Part shown: positions 12,653 to 14,578 of the stretch, piece by piece | Layout: each line of letters opens with the position of its first letter | How positions within the stretch are numbered: position 1 is the first letter of the stretch | Source: Clostridia bacterium | GTDB taxonomy: Bacteria; Bacillota; Clostridia; Oscillospirales; CAG-382 | DNA length: 14,578 nucleotides | Reading direction: 5' to 3' | Assembly (NCBI GenBank): GCA_017560285.1 | Contig: JAFYOG010000219.1 | Coordinates: forward strand, 1 to 14,578 | Translations under genes and position numbers: made by a program | Notes under the pieces: generated by a model | What the model was told of the DNA's origin: nothing | Seen by the model: only the letters and a program-made list of their open reading frames with translations | The model's database searches: none

Positions 12653-14578
12653 ATGAAATTACGTATATTAGCCCTGCTTTTGGCAACGGCTTTTATAATA
12701 AGCGGCTTATACGGCTGTCAAAGCGGCGGTACATCTACCACCGATACCTCGTCAACCCAACAGCCCGACCTATCTGCTGATATATCTCAAGACCTTTCTG
12801 ATACTTCAACGGATATATCCGATACCAGCCAAGAGCTTCCGCCCCCCGAACCCGAGCCCGAACCCGATTATTTCACAAAAAACGGTCAGGGCGAGCTTCC
12901 TTTGCCTTCAAATCTTCCCCAAGCTTACGTAAAAACCGATATCGAATATTTATATTCTTTAGAGCTGGATTTACCCAAAGCCGAAGGCTTTACCACCTTT
13001 GTGGCAGGGGACGTTGTATATCTGTTTTATTACGATGGCCCTAACCATCTTTGCTCTGCATATTCCCTTACCACGGGCGAGCTTTTATCTCAATTCGACC
13101 GCCCCTATTGGGGCACGAAGGGCGTTTTAGATAACGGAAACGTGTGGTTAATAGACAACAGCAATCTAAAAATAGAATTCGTTACCCCCAACGGCGAAAA
13201 AACTGTTAAATACGAGGAATCGGAGCCCAACGAATATTACGTAAGCAACGGCATCGTTACACCCGACGGCAACTATGCCCTAATTTCCTATGGCAGCCAA
13301 ACCGCGCCCTGCCTTATAAATCTCCAAACCGGCGAAAAAACTCAGCCCAATGCATTGTCCTCCACAGAAATTTACAATATGGAAATTTATCAGGGCAATA
13401 TACTTTTAAGCCTTACCGACGGTGTAAAGGTATATAACCCCTCTGCCGATGAATTAACCGTTTTAATCGAATCCGGCGGTGCGGGCAGGTTTTTCGATAC
13501 CTTGTACGTTGCCCCCGCAGACAACGGCCTTGTTTTAAACAGCGCTATCCAATCCGAAAAATTCTTTATGACCTTGGGTAATACGGAATCGCTTTCCGCA
13601 ATGGATTTCGGCTATGCCGTTACCGAGGATTATTCCGACCTAAGAGCCTATAATTTTTATAACCTGCGCAACGGCACCTTAGATGCCCGCATAACCCTTC
13701 CCGAGGGAAGCTACGGCAGTTATATTCAGCTTTTAAACAACGGCACAGCCCTTATTATAGACCAAAGCACCCGCGGCAGCTTTGTATATATCTTCGACCT
13801 TCCCTCTGCGGCACAAAACAGCGAGCATACAAGCATAACAAGCTATTTATGCACCGAAGAAGAGCTTAAACAGCAAACAAAGCTGTTGGCAGATAAAATT
13901 TACGCCGATTACGGCATAGAGCTTTTGTATTTTTCCGAGGGTAACGATTTTATCCTGCACGATTACGTGGGCGTAGTAGAGCTAAACAGCTTTAAGGTTC
14001 ATTTAGCGGTGGAGAAAACTGCCGAAGTTCTTTCAAAATATCCCCAAAATATGCTTCGCGAAACCTATCAGGAAAGCAATAAGGGTATACGCTTTTATTT
14101 GTGCGGCACCCTTTACGGTGTGGGTGCAGGATCTATTTCCACCGCAGGGGCGGTTACGTCCGAAATCGACGGATATATAATTATCGCCTTCGATATTAAC
14201 AATAGCTTGGAATACAATATCCCCCACGAGCTTTCCCACGCCTTCGACCGCCGTATAAATTACGTAATCAGCCAAGGCGGCACCGATTGGATGTCGGTTT
14301 GGGAATCCGCTACCCCCGTAAGGAATGCCTATACCTATAGCTACGACGATTATTCCAAGAATATGGATTACACCCTTTTGGGCGAATCTAAAGATAAAAA
14401 CGTTTGGTTCGTGGACGAATATTCCCGCACCTTCCCCACCGAGGACAGAGCCCGCATTATGGAGCATCTGTTTAACCCCAAGCCCGACGGTATATCCTCT
14501 ATGCTTAACGCCGAAAACCTAATAAACAAGGCAAAGCTTTATTGCTATATACTTCGTCAGTGCTATCCTTCCTGCAAT
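12653..14578 (+). CDS. Exported lipoprotein with C-terminal HExxH zinc metallopeptidase-like domain (3' end outside the window)
   Basis: 642 codons are open from the ATG to the last base with no stop, so the C-terminus is missing. Signal peptide MKLRILALLLATAFIISG ends in the lipobox L19-Y-G-C22, so the mature protein should be lipid-anchored on the outer face of the membrane. Residues 23-71 are a disordered linker rich in S, T and D, with repeated DLS/DIS/DTS units and a PPPEPEPEPD tail. About residues 80-400 are short beta-type repeats (for example YSLTTGELLSQF, INLQTGEKTQP, GVKVYNPSADELTVL), suggesting a beta-propeller-like domain. The C-terminal part contains H525-E-L-S-H529 in IPHELSHAFDRRI, and E597 in RTFPTEDRARIMEH is a plausible third zinc ligand, a gluzincin-like layout. 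I do not recognise a named family. Proteolysis at the cell surface is inferred; substrate unknown. Codon use matches the host genes. Confidence 0.7.
   Translation, partial: MKLRILALLLATAFIISGLYGCQSGGTSTTDTSSTQQPDLSADISQDLSDTSTDISDTSQELPPPEPEPEPDYFTKNGQGELPLPSNLPQAYVKTDIEYLYSLELDLPKAEGFTTFVAGDVVYLFYYDGPNHLCSAYSLTTGELLSQFDRPYWGTKGVLDNGNVWLIDNSNLKIEFVTPNGEKTVKYEESEPNEYYVSNGIVTPDGNYALISYGSQTAPCLINLQTGEKTQPNALSSTEIYNMEIYQGNILLSLTDGVKVYNPSADELTVLIESGGAGRFFDTLYVAPADNGLVLNSAIQSEKFFMTLGNTESLSAMDFGYAVTEDYSDLRAYNFYNLRNGTLDARITLPEGSYGSYIQLLNNGTALIIDQSTRGSFVYIFDLPSAAQNSEHTSITSYLCTEEELKQQTKLLADKIYADYGIELLYFSEGNDFILHDYVGVVELNSFKVHLAVEKTAEVLSKYPQNMLRETYQESNKGIRFYLCGTLYGVGAGSISTAGAVTSEIDGYIIIAFDINNSLEYNIPHELSHAFDRRINYVISQGGTDWMSVWESATPVRNAYTYSYDDYSKNMDYTLLGESKDKNVWFVDEYSRTFPTEDRARIMEHLFNPKPDGISSMLNAENLINKAKLYCYILRQCYPSCN

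Noticed and set aside
12589..12780. 63-codon plus-strand open frame overlapping the lipoprotein start
   Set aside because: It begins in the terminator T-run and overlaps the signal peptide coding region in another frame; no ribosome binding site.
14033..14467. 144-codon minus-strand open frame near the right edge
   Set aside because: It lies opposite the metallopeptidase-like part of the lipoprotein gene, whose frame is open for 642 codons with a signal peptide, lipobox and promoter.

Overview
The window looks like a piece of chromosome from an anaerobic, low-to-mid GC Gram-positive bacterium, probably a gut- or rumen-type clostridium (Oscillospiraceae/Ruminococcaceae-like). The reasons are near-consensus sigma-A promoters, strong AGGAGG-like ribosome binding sites, a clostridial-type hexose-1-phosphate uridylyltransferase, a superoxide reductase for oxygen defence, and an exported lipoprotein with a Gram-positive-style low-complexity linker. 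The assignment rests on gene content and signals only. Every stretch over 300 bases is accounted for by a gene; I saw no rRNA, tRNA, CRISPR array, insertion sequence or origin.

Layout. (1) 2-541 (+): C-terminal part of galT. (2) 561-4314 (-): a two-gene accessory module, with a 920-residue MmeI-like (type IIL) restriction-methylation fusion enzyme followed by a very AT-rich gene whose product carries a HEPN-type RNxxxH motif. A bidirectional hairpin separates it from galT. (3) 4438-6144 (-): a long-chain acyl-CoA synthetase-like AMP-binding enzyme. (4) 6242-7971 (-): a response regulator and histidine kinase pair overlapping by 4 bases. (5) 8093-9316 (-): tyrosyl-tRNA synthetase. (6) 9467-11844 (+): a DUF4855-like protein, thioredoxin and thioredoxin reductase, apparently one operon from a perfect TTGACA-17-TATAAT promoter. 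(7) 11940-12557 (+): a desulfoferrodoxin-type superoxide reductase with an added C-terminal cysteine domain resembling BFD [2Fe-2S] modules. (8) 12653 to the window end (+): a lipoprotein with a C-terminal HExxH metallopeptidase-like domain, still open at the edge.

How the parts fit. Genes 6-7 form an oxidative-stress/thiol-redox block, and the superoxide reductase has its own promoter with a Fur/PerR-like palindrome upstream. The two-component system and the acyl-CoA synthetase may form one regulatory unit: the near-identical palindrome TTCAAYTATTRTTGAA lies just upstream of the -35 box of both the regulator promoter and the synthetase promoter. The restriction module is the most accessory-looking part. 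Its target-recognition region and the HEPN gene are much more AT-rich than the rest, which suggests cassette exchange and acquisition.

Most promising leads: the MmeI-like/HEPN pairing, the shared palindrome around the two-component system, the superoxide reductase-BFD-like fusion, and the DUF4855-like protein without a signal peptide that is co-transcribed with thioredoxin genes.
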